Positions 7,979 to 17,605 of a DNA stretch of 64,000 nt are shown here, in pieces. The notes below the pieces were generated by a model. The model did no database searches. It was not told the DNA's origin and was given only the letters and a program-made list of their open reading frames with translations. The translations under genes were made by a program, and so were the position numbers. This DNA comes from JAGXQV01 sp964527565. GTDB lineage: Bacteria > Pseudomonadota > Gammaproteobacteria > Burkholderiales > Sulfuricellaceae. The DNA is taken from NCBI GenBank assembly GCA_964527565.1, contig CAZGOY010000012.1, positions 17,972 through 81,971 on the forward strand. Direction: 5' to 3'. Within the stretch, counting starts at the first letter, position 1, and each line of letters begins with the position of its first letter.

Positions 7979-9613
7979 ATGAACAGGTTTTCCGATGCCG
8001 TAGCCAACCTGAACAACCGTAGCCAGCTTCGCTGGCTGGCAGTACTTTGCCTGGCCTGGCTGCTTCCCGGTCTGGTCGGCCATCAGCCGTGGAAGCTGGA
8101 CGATGCCTATAGCTTCGGCTTGGTGCATCACGTTCTCAAGGGCGGCGAATGGCTGTTGCCGTCCTTGGCGGGCGAGCCGTTCATGGAAAAGCCGCCGCTC
8201 TATTACGGAGTGGCCGCGCAATTCGCCAAACTCTTTTCACCCTTCCTGCCTGTCCACGACGCCGCGCGCCTGAGCAGCGGGTTTTTCATGGCGCTGACCT
8301 TGCTGTTTACCGGGCTAGCCGGGCGTGCCCTGTGGGGCAAGGGGCAGGGGCGTGTCGCCGTCCTGTTGCTGCTGGGGTGTATGGGGCTGCTGATCCGCGC
8401 GCACGAACTGGTCGCGGAAACGGCGCAGCTTGCCGGTTTCGCGCTGGCCTTGTATGGCCTGTCCACCAGCCGCCAGCACCCGCTTACGGCGGGTTTCGCG
8501 CTGGGAAGCGGCGCCGGGATCGGCTTCATGAGCGGCGGCGTGCTGATCCCGGTGATTCTGCTGACCAGCGCGTGCATGCTGCCCTTTTTCCCCGAGTGGC
8601 GTGGCAGGCGCCTCGTGCTTTGCCTGCTGGTTGCCGCCGCCGCCGTCTTGCCTTGGTTGGCGGCGTGGCCAGCCTGGCTTTACTTCCACGCGCCAACACT
8701 GTTCGCCAGTTGGTGGCAAGCGCAATTTGCCGTGCTGCTCAAACCGGGCGGCACAGCCTTCGGTTTCTATTTCAGCAATCTGCCGTGGTTTGCCTGGCCT
8801 GCCCTGCCCATCGCGCTATGGATGTTGTGGCGCGAAAAACTGGCACGCCCGGAAACCCAGCTGCTGGCGCTACTTTCCCTGGTCACCTTGCTGATCTTGG
8901 GCCTCGGCGCACAAGCCCGCGAACTGCATGCCCTTCCCCTGCTATTGCCGCTTTCGCTGCTGGCTACTCCCGGCATCGATATGTTGCGGCGCGGCGCGGC
9001 CAATGCGCTGAATTGGTTCGGCATCATGACCTTCGGCTTCTTTTCCGGCTTGCTGTGGTTTTTCTGGTTTGCGCTGATGACCGGCGTCCCCGAACGCAAC
9101 GCACGTCACCTGCTGAAAATGCAACCTGGCTATACCCCGGAATTCGTTCCGCTGGCCTTTGCCGTGGCGTTGTTCTACACCCTAGCCTGGCTGGCAGTGC
9201 TGGGGGCGACGCGGCGTCTGCCGCCTGGGCGTCGCGCCATCGTCAACTGGGGGGCGGGCATCACCCTGCTGTGGGGGATTGCCACCACCATCAGCCTGCC
9301 GTGGATCGATGCCGGGAAAAGCTACCGTTCGACCTTTTCTTCACTGCAACAAGCGCTTCCTTCCGCCTACGGCTGCATTGCCGGTGAGAATCTGGGCGCC
9401 GCGCAACGCGCGCTGCTGGACTATTACGCTGGTATCGTCACGCGCCGAAGCGATGCCGCCGCGCAGTCGGAGTGCGACCTGTTGCTGGTGCAGGGCCATG
9501 CCAGCCAACCTTATGCGGTAGCTCCCTCATGGCGCATGCTGTGGCAGGGCGCGCGGCCTGGCGAGAAATCGGAACGCTTCTGGCTCTTCCAACAAGTATG
9601 GAACGAGCCGTGA
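7979..9613 (+). CDS. Membrane glycosyltransferase, ArnT/PMT (GT39-like) family
   Basis: A 544-residue polytopic membrane protein with about eleven hydrophobic segments. The first periplasmic loop carries the acidic motif PWKLDDAYSFG followed by EPFMEKPPLYYG, the arrangement of GT-C enzymes such as ArnT that transfer sugars from polyprenyl-phosphate carriers. The last 100 residues form a periplasmic domain (GCIAGENLGAAQRALLDYYAG). The substrate cannot be read from sequence; lipid A or a surface glycan are the usual targets. The ATG at 7979 is chosen over a TTG at 7946 that lies against the rpmE terminator. The stop overlaps the mobA start (TGATG). Confidence 0.8.
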   Translation: MNRFSDAVANLNNRSQLRWLAVLCLAWLLPGLVGHQPWKLDDAYSFGLVHHVLKGGEWLLPSLAGEPFMEKPPLYYGVAAQFAKLFSPFLPVHDAARLSSGFFMALTLLFTGLAGRALWGKGQGRVAVLLLLGCMGLLIRAHELVAETAQLAGFALALYGLSTSRQHPLTAGFALGSGAGIGFMSGGVLIPVILLTSACMLPFFPEWRGRRLVLCLLVAAAAVLPWLAAWPAWLYFHAPTLFASWWQAQFAVLLKPGGTAFGFYFSNLPWFAWPALPIALWMLWREKLARPETQLLALLSLVTLLILGLGAQARELHALPLLLPLSLLATPGIDMLRRGAANALNWFGIMTFGFFSGLLWFFWFALMTGVPERNARHLLKMQPGYTPEFVPLAFAVALFYTLAWLAVLGATRRLPPGRRAIVNWGAGITLLWGIATTISLPWIDAGKSYRSTFSSLQQALPSAYGCIAGENLGAAQRALLDYYAGIVTRRSDAAAQSECDLLLVQGHASQPYAVAPSWRMLWQGARPGEKSERFWLFQQVWNEP

Positions 9614-10221
9614 TGCCCGCGCCGCGCGGCAGGGAATACGTTTCCGTGCTGGTGCTCGCCGGGGGGCAGGGGAGGCGCATGGGCGGCGCGGACAAAGGTT
9701 TGCTGACGCTGCAAGGGCACCCCCTGGTCGTCTGGGTGCTGGAAGCCGTTGCGCCGCAGGCGGACGAGGTGCTCATCAGCGCCAATCGCAATCTCGATGC
9801 CTACCGGGAATACGGCTACCCAGTATTGCCGGACGACACCCCGGAGTCCCAGGGCCCGCTGGCAGGTCTGGCGCGCGCGCTGGCCAGCGCCGCACACCCG
9901 CTGGTGCTGTGCGTGCCGTGTGACACGCCGTTCCTGCCCGGCGACCTGGCGGTACGGCTGCACGATGCCCTCGACCAACGGCAGGCACAAATCGCCATTG
10001 CCGCTACTGACGACCATGTCCACCGCACAGTTTGTCTGTGCCGTCGCGATGTGCTGCCCAGCCTGACGCAGTTTCTGTCCAGCGGCGGGCGCAGGGTGGG
10101 CGCCTGGCAGGAAAGCCTGAAATTTATCGAGGTTCATTTCAGCGACGCGCAGAGTTTTCGTAACTTTAATACGCCACAGGCGCTGAGCGAGTTTTTCGAA
10201 GAGCAAATACGGGGATGTTGA
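9613..10221 (+). CDS. mobA: Molybdenum cofactor guanylyltransferase
   Basis: A 202-residue MobA. The GTP-binding signature LAGGQGRRMGGADKGLL is at 16-32, followed by PDDTPESQGPLAGLARAL and the metal-binding CDTPFLP. The enzyme joins GMP to molybdopterin to make the bis-MGD cofactor used by nitrate, formate and related reductases, although no molybdoenzyme lies in this window. The ATG overlaps the stop of the glycosyltransferase gene; an ATG at 9598 in the same frame would add five residues within that gene. Confidence 0.92.
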   Translation: MPAPRGREYVSVLVLAGGQGRRMGGADKGLLTLQGHPLVVWVLEAVAPQADEVLISANRNLDAYREYGYPVLPDDTPESQGPLAGLARALASAAHPLVLCVPCDTPFLPGDLAVRLHDALDQRQAQIAIAATDDHVHRTVCLCRRDVLPSLTQFLSSGGRRVGAWQESLKFIEVHFSDAQSFRNFNTPQALSEFFEEQIRGC

Positions 10222-10307
10222 GGCCTTCTTTTCATGATGCCGCAGCCTTTACAATTCGGGGCGCCAAAGGCATTATCGCCCTGTCTCCCATCCAAGCGAG
10301 CACCTGA

Positions 10308-12038
10308 ATGTCGGCAACTTCCCTTCCATCCAAGCTGAGCGGTCTGGCGCGCATGCTGGCGCAGCAAAACCTCTTGCCGGAAGCGGAAGCGGAAGCGATA
10401 CAGGAACAGGCCGCCGCCGAAAACAAGAGCTTTGCCGCCGCCTTGCTGCACAGCAAGAAAATGACGGCGTTGGAACTGGCCGAATTTGCTTCCGTCACTT
10501 TCGGTTTCCCGCTGCTCGATCTTAACGCGCTCGATGCCGATCAATTGCCTGGCGGTGTCATCGATGCCAAACTGATGCAAAGCCGCCGCGTGTTGCCCCT
10601 GCACCGGCGCGGCAACCGGCTGTTCGTCGCGGTGTCCGATCCCGCCAACCTGCAAGCGCTGGACGAGATCAAATTCCAGACTAGCCTGGCGGTCGAGCCG
10701 GTGGTGGTGGAGGACGACAAGCTCGGCGCGCTGATCGAGAAACGCTATGCTGCCAGCACTGCCGCCCTGGAAGACGCAGTGAGCGGCGAGGACATTGATC
10801 TCGATTTCGCCGACGAGGAAGCCGCCGCTTCGGCATCCGCCTCCGAAGCGGAAGGACTTGCCTCGGAAATCGACGATGCGCCGGTGGTGAAGTACATCCA
10901 GAAGATACTTCTCGATGCCATCAACAGCGGCGCCTCGGATATCCATTTCGAGCCATACGAAAAATACTATCGCGTCCGTACCCGCGTCGATGGCATTCTT
11001 TACGAAGTGGCCCAGCCGCCGCTGGCGATCAAGGAAAAAATCGCTTCACGCATCAAGGTGATCTCCAAGCTCGACATTTCCGAAAAACGCGTGCCGCAGG
11101 ACGGGCGCATGAAGCTGGTGCTGTCCAAAAGCCGCGCCATCGACTTTCGCGTCAGTACCCTGCCGACCCTGTTCGGCGAAAAGATCGTTATGCGCATTCT
11201 CGACCCTTCCAGCGCCACCTTGGGCATCGAGGCGCTGGGCTACGATCCCGACCAGAAGGAATACCTGCTGCGCGCCATTTCGCGCCCCTACGGCATGGTA
11301 CTGGTGACCGGGCCGACCGGTTCGGGCAAGACGGTGTCGCTGTATACCTGTCTCAACATCCTCAACGAACCGGGCATCAATATCTCGACCGCCGAGGATC
11401 CTGCGGAAATCAACCTGCCGGGCATCAACCAGGTGAACGTCAACGACAAGGCGGGGCTATCCTTTGCCGCCGCGCTTAAATCCTTCCTGCGCCAGGACCC
11501 GGACATCATCATGGTGGGTGAAATCCGCGACCTGGAAACCGCCGACATCGCCATCAAGGCAGCGCAGACCGGCCACATGGTACTATCCACCCTGCATACC
11601 AACGATGCCCCCGGCACGTTGACGCGCCTGATGAACATGGGCGTGGCACCGTTCAACATCGCTTCCTCGGTGATCCTCATCACTGCGCAACGCCTGGCGC
11701 GACGTCTGTGCAAATGCAAACAGCCGGTGGATATTCCCCGTGAAGCGCTGTTGCGCGCCGGGTTCAGGGAAGAGGAATTGGACGGTAGTTGGCAGCCCTA
11801 CGGCCACATCGGCTGCGACATCTGCAAGGGGACGGGTTACAAGGGGCGCGTCGGCATTTACCAGGTGATGCCGATCAGCGACGAGATCAGCCGCATCATC
11901 ATGAAAAACGGCACCGCGCACGACATCGCCGACCAGGCAAAGCGGGAAGGGGTACTCGATCTGCGCCAGTCCGGGTTGCGCAAGGTCAAGGCGGGGTTGA
12001 CCTCGCTTGAGGAAATCGAAGCCGTGACTAACGAATAA
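10308..12038 (+). CDS. pilB: Type IV pilus assembly ATPase PilB
   Basis: A 576-residue hexameric extension ATPase. An N-terminal GSPII_E domain (about 1-160) precedes the secretion NTPase with Walker A GPTGSGKT at 335-342, the Asp box, Walker B region DPDIIMVGEIRD (about 400) and the HMVLSTLHTND histidine box. The zinc-binding four-cysteine cluster is formed by CKCK and CDICKG (about 466-510). It powers pilin polymerisation at the inner membrane. It heads a tight pilB-pilC-pilD unit. Full length and intact. Confidence 0.96.
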   Translation: MSATSLPSKLSGLARMLAQQNLLPEAEAEAIQEQAAAENKSFAAALLHSKKMTALELAEFASVTFGFPLLDLNALDADQLPGGVIDAKLMQSRRVLPLHRRGNRLFVAVSDPANLQALDEIKFQTSLAVEPVVVEDDKLGALIEKRYAASTAALEDAVSGEDIDLDFADEEAAASASASEAEGLASEIDDAPVVKYIQKILLDAINSGASDIHFEPYEKYYRVRTRVDGILYEVAQPPLAIKEKIASRIKVISKLDISEKRVPQDGRMKLVLSKSRAIDFRVSTLPTLFGEKIVMRILDPSSATLGIEALGYDPDQKEYLLRAISRPYGMVLVTGPTGSGKTVSLYTCLNILNEPGINISTAEDPAEINLPGINQVNVNDKAGLSFAAALKSFLRQDPDIIMVGEIRDLETADIAIKAAQTGHMVLSTLHTNDAPGTLTRLMNMGVAPFNIASSVILITAQRLARRLCKCKQPVDIPREALLRAGFREEELDGSWQPYGHIGCDICKGTGYKGRVGIYQVMPISDEISRIIMKNGTAHDIADQAKREGVLDLRQSGLRKVKAGLTSLEEIEAVTNE

Positions 12039-12050
12039 GGGGAGATTCAC

Positions 12051-13271
12051 ATGGCAACCGACAAAAACGCCACCAAGGAATACGTTTTCTCCTACGAAGG
12101 CAGCGACCGCAAGGGCCGCAAGATGAAGGGCGACATCCGCGCCGCCAGCGAGGCGGTGGCCAACGCCCAGTTGCGCCGGCAGGGCATCACCGTTCTCAAG
12201 ATCAAGAAGCAAAGCGGCGCCAGCAAGGGCAAGAAAATCACCGACAAGGACATTACCCTGTTCACCCGCCAGCTCGCGACCATGATGAAAGCGGGCGTGC
12301 CCTTGCTCCAGTCTTTCGATATCGTCGGCAAGGGGCACAGCAATCCATCCGTCGCCAAGCTGCTGATGGACATCAAGACCGACATCGAAACCGGCAGCAG
12401 CCTGAGCCAGGCATTCAAGAAATTTCCGCTGTATTTCGACGAACTCTACGTCAATCTCATCAATGCCGGCGAGCAGGCCGGGATTCTCGACGCCGTGCTC
12501 GAACGGCTGGCGGTCTACAAGGAAAAGACCCAGGCCATCATCGGCAAGATCAAGTCGGCGCTGTTTTACCCCATCTCCATCCTGGTGGTGGCCTTCGTTA
12601 TCACTGCGGTCATCATGCTTTTCGTGGTGCCGGCGTTCAAGGAGCTGTTCAGCAGCTTCGGCGCCAACCTGCCTGCGCCAACCGTGTTCGTGATGAATCT
12701 GTCGGATATTTTCGTCGAATACTGGTGGCTGATCTTCGGCAGCATCGGCGGGTCGGTGTATTTCTTTATGTACACCTGGAAACGCTCGAAAAAAATGCAG
12801 CACTTCATGGATCGTCTGATGCTCAAGCTGCCGATTTTCGGCGCGGTCATCGAGAAGGCCACCCTGGCGCGCTGGACGCGCACCCTTTCCACCATGTTCG
12901 CCGCCGGCGTGCCGCTGGTGGAAGCACTCAACTCGGTGGGCGGCGCTGCCGGCAATATCCTTTACAAGGAAGCGACGCAGAAAATCCAGGCCGAAGTCAG
13001 CACCGGCACCAGTCTGGTGGTGGCCATGCAGAATACCGAACTGTTCCCCAGCATGGTGCTGCAAATGCTGGCCATCGGCGAGGAATCCGGCGCACTGGAT
13101 TCGATGGCCGGCAAGGTGGCCGACTTTTACGAGGCGGAAGTCGATGACGCGGTGGAATCCCTTTCCAGTCTGATGGAGCCGCTCATTATGGTGATTCTCG
13201 GCACTCTCATCGGCGGCCTGGTGGTGGCGATGTATCTACCGATCTTCAAAATGGGCGAGGTGGTACGCTGA
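12051..13271 (+). CDS. pilC: Type IV pilus inner-membrane platform protein PilC
   Basis: A 406-residue protein with two GspF/PilC domains, each beginning with a soluble helical bundle (FTRQLATMMKAGVPLLQSF and WTRTLSTMFAAGVPLVEAL), and three membrane segments (about 175-200, 225-245 and 375-400). It anchors PilB to the membrane and organises pilin assembly. It starts 12 bases after pilB, with GGGGAG seven bases before the ATG, and ends 1 base before pilD. Confidence 0.96.
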   Translation: MATDKNATKEYVFSYEGSDRKGRKMKGDIRAASEAVANAQLRRQGITVLKIKKQSGASKGKKITDKDITLFTRQLATMMKAGVPLLQSFDIVGKGHSNPSVAKLLMDIKTDIETGSSLSQAFKKFPLYFDELYVNLINAGEQAGILDAVLERLAVYKEKTQAIIGKIKSALFYPISILVVAFVITAVIMLFVVPAFKELFSSFGANLPAPTVFVMNLSDIFVEYWWLIFGSIGGSVYFFMYTWKRSKKMQHFMDRLMLKLPIFGAVIEKATLARWTRTLSTMFAAGVPLVEALNSVGGAAGNILYKEATQKIQAEVSTGTSLVVAMQNTELFPSMVLQMLAIGEESGALDSMAGKVADFYEAEVDDAVESLSSLMEPLIMVILGTLIGGLVVAMYLPIFKMGEVVR

Positions 13272-13272
13272 C

Positions 13273-14127
13273 ATGCAATTTCTCGATCTCCTGCAACACT
13301 CTCCGTTAGCCTTCGTCACCTTGAGCAGCGTGCTCGGCCTGATCGTCGGCAGCTTTCTGAACGTCGTCATCCACCGCATGCCCAAGATGATGGAGCGCGA
13401 GTGGGCGCAGCAGTGCGCCAGCCTGCACGGCGAGGAACTGCCGCCCGCACCGCCCTACAATCTGGTGATCCCGCGTTCCGCTTGCCCGTCCTGCGGGCAC
13501 CGCATCAGCGCCTGGGAAAACATCCCGGTGATAAGCTGGCTGGTCCTGCGCGGGCGCTGCGCGTCGTGCGCGGCGCCGATCAGTGCGCGCTACCCGCTGG
13601 TGGAAGCGGTGACCGGCATGCTCAGCGGCTTTGCCGCCTGGCATTTCGGTTTCGGGCTGGCTGGTGCCGCCGCCTTGCTGCTGGTATGGGCGCTGGTGGC
13701 GCTGACCTTCATCGACTTCGACACCCAGTTGCTGCCGGACGACATCACGCTGCCGCTGTTGTGGCTGGGCTTGTTGTTCAACAGCGCCGATGCCTTCACC
13801 GACCTGAACAGCGCGGTGATCGGCGCCGTTGCCGGCTATCTCACCCTGTGGAGCGTGTATTGGCTGTTCAAGCTGGTCATGAAAAAGGAAGGCATGGGCT
13901 ACGGCGACTTCAAGCTGCTCGCCGCCATCGGCGCCTGGTTCGGCTGGATCATGCTGCCCCTGGTGATCCTGCTGTCCTCGCTGGTCGGCGCCATCGTCGG
14001 TGTCATCCTCATGGTCGCCGCCAAGCGCGGGCGCAACGTCCCCATGCCCTTCGGCCCCTATCTTGCCGGTGGCGCGCTGGTGGCGCTGTTCTGGGGCGAG
14101 GCTATCATGCGGGCGTATCTAGGCTAG
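13273..14127 (+). CDS. pilD: Prepilin peptidase / N-methyltransferase PilD
   Basis: A 284-residue polytopic aspartate protease that cleaves and N-methylates type IV prepilins and type II pseudopilins. The N-terminal methylase part has paired zinc cysteines (CPSC and CASC). The two protease aspartate regions are TFIDFDTQLLPDD and GYGDFKL. About eight membrane segments are visible. It begins 1 base after pilC and coaE follows 13 bases later, the classical pilBCD-coaE order. Confidence 0.95.
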   Translation: MQFLDLLQHSPLAFVTLSSVLGLIVGSFLNVVIHRMPKMMEREWAQQCASLHGEELPPAPPYNLVIPRSACPSCGHRISAWENIPVISWLVLRGRCASCAAPISARYPLVEAVTGMLSGFAAWHFGFGLAGAAALLLVWALVALTFIDFDTQLLPDDITLPLLWLGLLFNSADAFTDLNSAVIGAVAGYLTLWSVYWLFKLVMKKEGMGYGDFKLLAAIGAWFGWIMLPLVILLSSLVGAIVGVILMVAAKRGRNVPMPFGPYLAGGALVALFWGEAIMRAYLG

Positions 14128-14140
14128 TTTTCCCGCTTTC

Positions 14141-14746
14141 ATGCTGATCATCGGACTCACCGGCGGCATCGGCAGCGGCAAAAGCGCCGCTGCCGAACTG
14201 TTCGCCGGATACGGCGCCGGGGTTGTCGACACCGATGTCATCGCGCGCCATCTTGTCGTGCCCGGCGCGCCAGCCCTGAAAGCCATTGCCGCGCAACTGG
14301 GAGGCGAGTACATCCTGCCGGATGGCAGCCTCGACCGCGCCAGACTGCGCCAGCGGGTGTTCAGCGACCCGGTCGCCAAGGCGAGACTGGAGGCCATTCT
14401 GCATCCCCTGATTCGTCGCGAGGCCGCCTCGCAGGCTGCTGCCAGTCGCGCGCCCTATACGCTGATCGTGGTCCCCCTGCTGGTGGAAGGCGGTGGCTAC
14501 CGCGACCTGGTGCGACGCATCCTGGTGGTCGATTGCAGCGAGCAGGTGCAACTCGAACGCACCATGGTGCGCAGCGGCTTGCCGGAAGCGGAGGTGCGTG
14601 CCATCATGAACGGCCAGGCTGGCCGCGAGGCGCGCTTGAGTTACGCGGACGACGTGATTGACAACAACGGCGATTGGGCCGCGCTGGAGCGGCAAGCGCG
14701 CGTTTTGCACGAGAAATATCTTGGGCTGGCCTTGTCAGCCTCTTAA
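14141..14746 (+). CDS. coaE: Dephospho-CoA kinase
   Basis: A 201-residue P-loop kinase (GGIGSGKS at 8-15) that phosphorylates dephospho-CoA in the last step of coenzyme A synthesis. DTDVIARHLV and the lid region HPLIRREA are typical of the family. It follows pilD closely, probably in the same transcript, as in many proteobacteria. Two other CoA-pathway functions lie elsewhere in the window (panC/panD and coaX). Confidence 0.95.
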   Translation: MLIIGLTGGIGSGKSAAAELFAGYGAGVVDTDVIARHLVVPGAPALKAIAAQLGGEYILPDGSLDRARLRQRVFSDPVAKARLEAILHPLIRREAASQAAASRAPYTLIVVPLLVEGGGYRDLVRRILVVDCSEQVQLERTMVRSGLPEAEVRAIMNGQAGREARLSYADDVIDNNGDWAALERQARVLHEKYLGLALSAS

Positions 14747-14767
14747 CTTATCGACGGGGGATACAAC

Positions 14768-15202
14768 ATGAAGCGATTGGCAATGGCGGGAAAATGGGCT
14801 TTGGTCAGCGGCATGCTTATAACGTTCTACACCGGAGTGGCGGCGGCGGAACCCGGCTATATCTGGGAAAACAGCATGGAAATTTCGGCGATGGGCATGA
14901 AGATGCCGATGCAAACCACGCAGATCTGCCAGCCCAAGGAATGGCGTGAGCCGCCGGGGGCACAGCAGCAGGATAGCAATTGCAAGATGTCCGATCTCAA
15001 GCAATCCCCCAGCAAGGTTAGCTGGAAGGTCAAATGCAGCGGCCCCGACCCGGTCACCGGTAGCGGTGAAATGAACTTTCAGGGCGATACCCGCTATAGC
15101 GGGGTCGTCAGGATGAGCATGAAAGAGGGTGAAACGCTGATGAAACTGAGCGGCAAACGCCTCGGCCCCTGCGAATATAGCAAGCCGCAGCTTCCGCGTT
15201 GA
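14768..15202 (+). CDS. Secreted DUF3617-family protein
   Basis: A 144-residue exported protein of unknown function. A Sec signal peptide ends near residue 27 (GVAAAEPG). The mature part matches the DUF3617 pattern: an opening W-E-N-S-M-E segment, repeated Met in MGMKMPMQTTQIC, and four cysteines (ICQPKEW, NCKMSD, KCSGPD, PCEYSK) that probably make two disulfides. A GGGGGA ribosome site precedes the ATG. It lies between coaE and zapD and may be the last gene of the pil-coaE transcript. Confidence 0.75.
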   Translation: MKRLAMAGKWALVSGMLITFYTGVAAAEPGYIWENSMEISAMGMKMPMQTTQICQPKEWREPPGAQQQDSNCKMSDLKQSPSKVSWKVKCSGPDPVTGSGEMNFQGDTRYSGVVRMSMKEGETLMKLSGKRLGPCEYSKPQLPR

Positions 15203-15310
15203 GCGGGCACACCTTGCGGTTTGCGGGGCGCGCCCATAAAAAATCCCGCACCCCCGATTAATTTCGTATAATTCCCGCAACTTAACGATGTTCCTCCCGT
15301 CAACGATATT

Positions 15311-16066
15311 GTGATCAGCTACGAATATCCACTGAATGAACGGATACGTACCCTGCTGCGGCTGGAGGATCTTTTCGCCCGCGCCGACCATTTCATCAAG
15401 CAGGGCGGCAGCCTGGAACACCACGCCGCGCTGCTGGTGTTGTTCGAAATCATCGAAGTCGCCAGCCGTGCCGACCTAAAGTCCGACCTGCTCCAGGAAC
15501 TGGAGCGCCAGAAGCACCTGCTTGAACCCCTGCGCAACAATCCCGCTATTTCCGAGGAGGCGTTGGACCAGCTTCTGGCGGAAATCGACAAGACCACGTC
15601 CAGCCTGCACGGCATGATGGGCAAGGTGGGGCAGCACATGCGCGACAATGAATGGCTGATGAGCGTCAAGCAGCGTACCTGCATTCCCGGTGGTGTGTGC
15701 GAGTTCGACCTGCCTTCCTACCATTTCTGGCTCAATCAGGACGCCGGGGGACGCACCGGGGAATTGAACGGCTGGCTGCAACCCATGCTGCCCATCAATG
15801 ACGGCATTCGCATTGTCATGCGCATGCTGCGCGACAGCGGCAAGGCTGTCCGCTATGTTGCGCAGAAAGGGTCGTTCCAGCAGATGTTGAGCGGACGGGT
15901 GGTGCAGATGCTGCGCGTGCGTCTGGACAGCAAGCTGCCGTGCTTCCCGGAAATCAGCGCCAACAAGTATGCCATCAATATTCGCTACACCGCACCGGGC
16001 GGCACACAAAAGCCGCGCGCTTGCGAAATGGAAGTCGAATTCGAGATGATGCTGTGCTCCCTGTAA
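15311..16066 (+). CDS. zapD: Cell division protein ZapD
   Basis: A 251-residue cytoplasmic protein of the ZapD (YacF) family, which crosslinks FtsZ filaments at the division ring. The start ISYEYPLNERIRTLLRLEDLF and the segment WLNQDAGGRTGELNGWLQP are typical. Translation starts at GTG 15311. A TATAAT hexamer lies at 15267-15272, a possible minus-10 element without a good minus-35. The stop lies inside the start of yacG, the usual coaE-zapD-yacG gene order. Confidence 0.95.
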   Translation: MISYEYPLNERIRTLLRLEDLFARADHFIKQGGSLEHHAALLVLFEIIEVASRADLKSDLLQELERQKHLLEPLRNNPAISEEALDQLLAEIDKTTSSLHGMMGKVGQHMRDNEWLMSVKQRTCIPGGVCEFDLPSYHFWLNQDAGGRTGELNGWLQPMLPINDGIRIVMRMLRDSGKAVRYVAQKGSFQQMLSGRVVQMLRVRLDSKLPCFPEISANKYAINIRYTAPGGTQKPRACEMEVEFEMMLCSL

Positions 16067-16245
16067 AAGCCAGAACCGTGACCTGCCCGACCTGCGGCGA
16101 GCGGTCTCCCTATACCCCGGATAATCCTTTCCGCCCTTTCTGCTCCGAGCGCTGCAAACTGATTGACCTCGGCGAGTGGGCGACCGAAAGCTATCGCATT
16201 CCCGACGAGGCGCACCCGCTCCCGGACGAAGCGACGCAGCAGTAA
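16054..16245 (+). CDS. yacG: DNA gyrase inhibitor / zinc-binding protein YacG
   Basis: A 63-residue zinc finger protein: CPTCG near residue 11 and FCSERCKLIDLGEW near residue 30 give the four cysteine ligands, followed by the conserved acidic tail. YacG proteins bind gyrase and inhibit it. The start is taken as GTG 16054, overlapping the end of zapD by 13 bases and giving the usual family length; GTG 16078 is an alternative that would begin only two residues before the first cysteine. Confidence 0.9.
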   Translation: MLPVKARTVTCPTCGERSPYTPDNPFRPFCSERCKLIDLGEWATESYRIPDEAHPLPDEATQQ

Positions 16246-16249
16246 TTCT

Positions 16250-17605
16250 TTATCCCCCAGTCAGCGCCGTCAGCATCGCCCCCAGTTTGGCTTCGGTTTC
16301 CGCCAGTTCCGCGCGCGGATCGGAAGCCGCCACGATACCCGCACCCGCATAGAGTTCCGCTTCATGGCCTTCCAGCAAGGCGCAACGCAGGGCGACGGCG
16401 AAATCGCCATCGCCGTTCAATCCCAGCCAGCCGCTGGCGCCGCTGTACCATGCCGGTCTTTGTTCGCCGTGGCGCAGCAGCCAAGCATGCGCGGCCTGCG
16501 TCGGCCAGCCGCCCACCGCCGGCGTGGGGTGCAGACGCTCCACCAGGTTCAGCAGGGTGACACCGGGTTTGACGGTCGCGCGGATTTCGCTTTTCAGGTG
16601 GTGCAGGTCGTGCAGAGCCAGTATTTCCGGGCGCGCAGGAATTTCCAGGAAGCGGCAGGCCGGTTCCAGAGCGCGCACGATGGCGTTGACGACCAGGCGA
16701 TGTTCCTGAAGATTTTTGTCGTCGTTCAGGTGTTCGAGGGAATGTGCGTCCCAGGCGGTGCCGGCCAGCGCGGTGCTGCGTGCCTGTTCCTGGCGCAGGC
16801 TGACCAGGCGCTCGGGGGTGGCGCCGAGAAAGGTGGCGCCTCCGGCGCAGTGGGAAAAACGGAAGCAGCCGGGGTAGCGGCGCGCCAGCGCGGCCATCAC
16901 CGTTGTCGGCTCGAATGTGGCTTGGCCGCGCACGCTTATCCGGCGTGACAGCACCAGCTTGTCGAGGTGGCGGGCGCGAATGTCGGCGACAGCCTGACTG
17001 GCGCGCTCGATCCAGATGTCGTCGCCGGGGTGGACGGCGATCCGCGTGAGTGGATTGGCGCCACGGGGGAGGGAAGCGCTTTGCATGAGCTGCTGCCAGT
17101 CCGTGCGCCAGGCGGCCAGCGTATTTTCCGGCGCGCTCTCGCGGTCGCAAGTGAAGGTTGCGGCGCAAGTGCCGCCGTGCTGCTGCAACAGCAAGCGCGG
17201 TACCGTCAGACTGGCGTTGGGCCAGCCATTGTCCCGGCGCTCCTGGTCGAAGGCGAAGCCCGCCAGCACAACGGGTTGCAGCGCGCAGCCGTCGGCATCC
17301 ACCGCTTCCCACAGCCTGCGGTACTCGGCATACGCCGCATCCAGGGCGCGCAACCGCCCTTCTCCCCGGGTTTCCACGCTGGCGGCGCGCCCCAGCCCGA
17401 GGAGGAACACGCCGTCCGCCGGGCTGGCCCAGTAATGATGCGCGGCAAGGCCCGGCGGCAGGGCATCGAAAGCCAGACCGGGCAGCGCAACGGTGAGGCT
17501 CAGCAGCCCTTTGCCGCGCCCGCCTCCGTGCCGACGCAGCAGCGCCGCCAGACGGCTTTCCATGTCGCGCATGCCGTGCCGGCAGCGCATTTCGTTGGTT
17601 TTCAT
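16250..17605 (-). CDS. menF: Isochorismate synthase, MenF type
   Basis: A 451-residue chorismate-utilising enzyme. The catalytic C-terminal domain shows KLVLSRRISV, FRFSHCAGGATFLGATPERLV, the catalytic TALAGTA, HHLKSEIRA, LHPTPAVGGWP and the final YAGAGIVAASDP. It converts chorismate to isochorismate, the first step of menaquinone synthesis. The ATG at 17605 overlaps the stop of menE by 3 bases (ATGA), which fixes the start and the operon. The 46 residues encoded further upstream are inside menE and rejected. Because menE precedes it, menaquinone is a better interpretation than siderophore or salicylate synthesis. Confidence 0.9.
   Translation of the reverse strand: MKTNEMRCRHGMRDMESRLAALLRRHGGGRGKGLLSLTVALPGLAFDALPPGLAAHHYWASPADGVFLLGLGRAASVETRGEGRLRALDAAYAEYRRLWEAVDADGCALQPVVLAGFAFDQERRDNGWPNASLTVPRLLLQQHGGTCAATFTCDRESAPENTLAAWRTDWQQLMQSASLPRGANPLTRIAVHPGDDIWIERASQAVADIRARHLDKLVLSRRISVRGQATFEPTTVMAALARRYPGCFRFSHCAGGATFLGATPERLVSLRQEQARSTALAGTAWDAHSLEHLNDDKNLQEHRLVVNAIVRALEPACRFLEIPARPEILALHDLHHLKSEIRATVKPGVTLLNLVERLHPTPAVGGWPTQAAHAWLLRHGEQRPAWYSGASGWLGLNGDGDFAVALRCALLEGHEAELYAGAGIVAASDPRAELAETEAKLGAMLTALTGG

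Noticed and set aside
16163..16948. A 261-codon plus-strand frame over menF
   Set aside because: menF signatures on the minus strand are complete; this frame is its complement.
16250..17605. Salicylate or siderophore isochorismate synthase instead of MenF
   Set aside because: The overlap with menE and the presence of menC, menA and menB in the window favour menaquinone.
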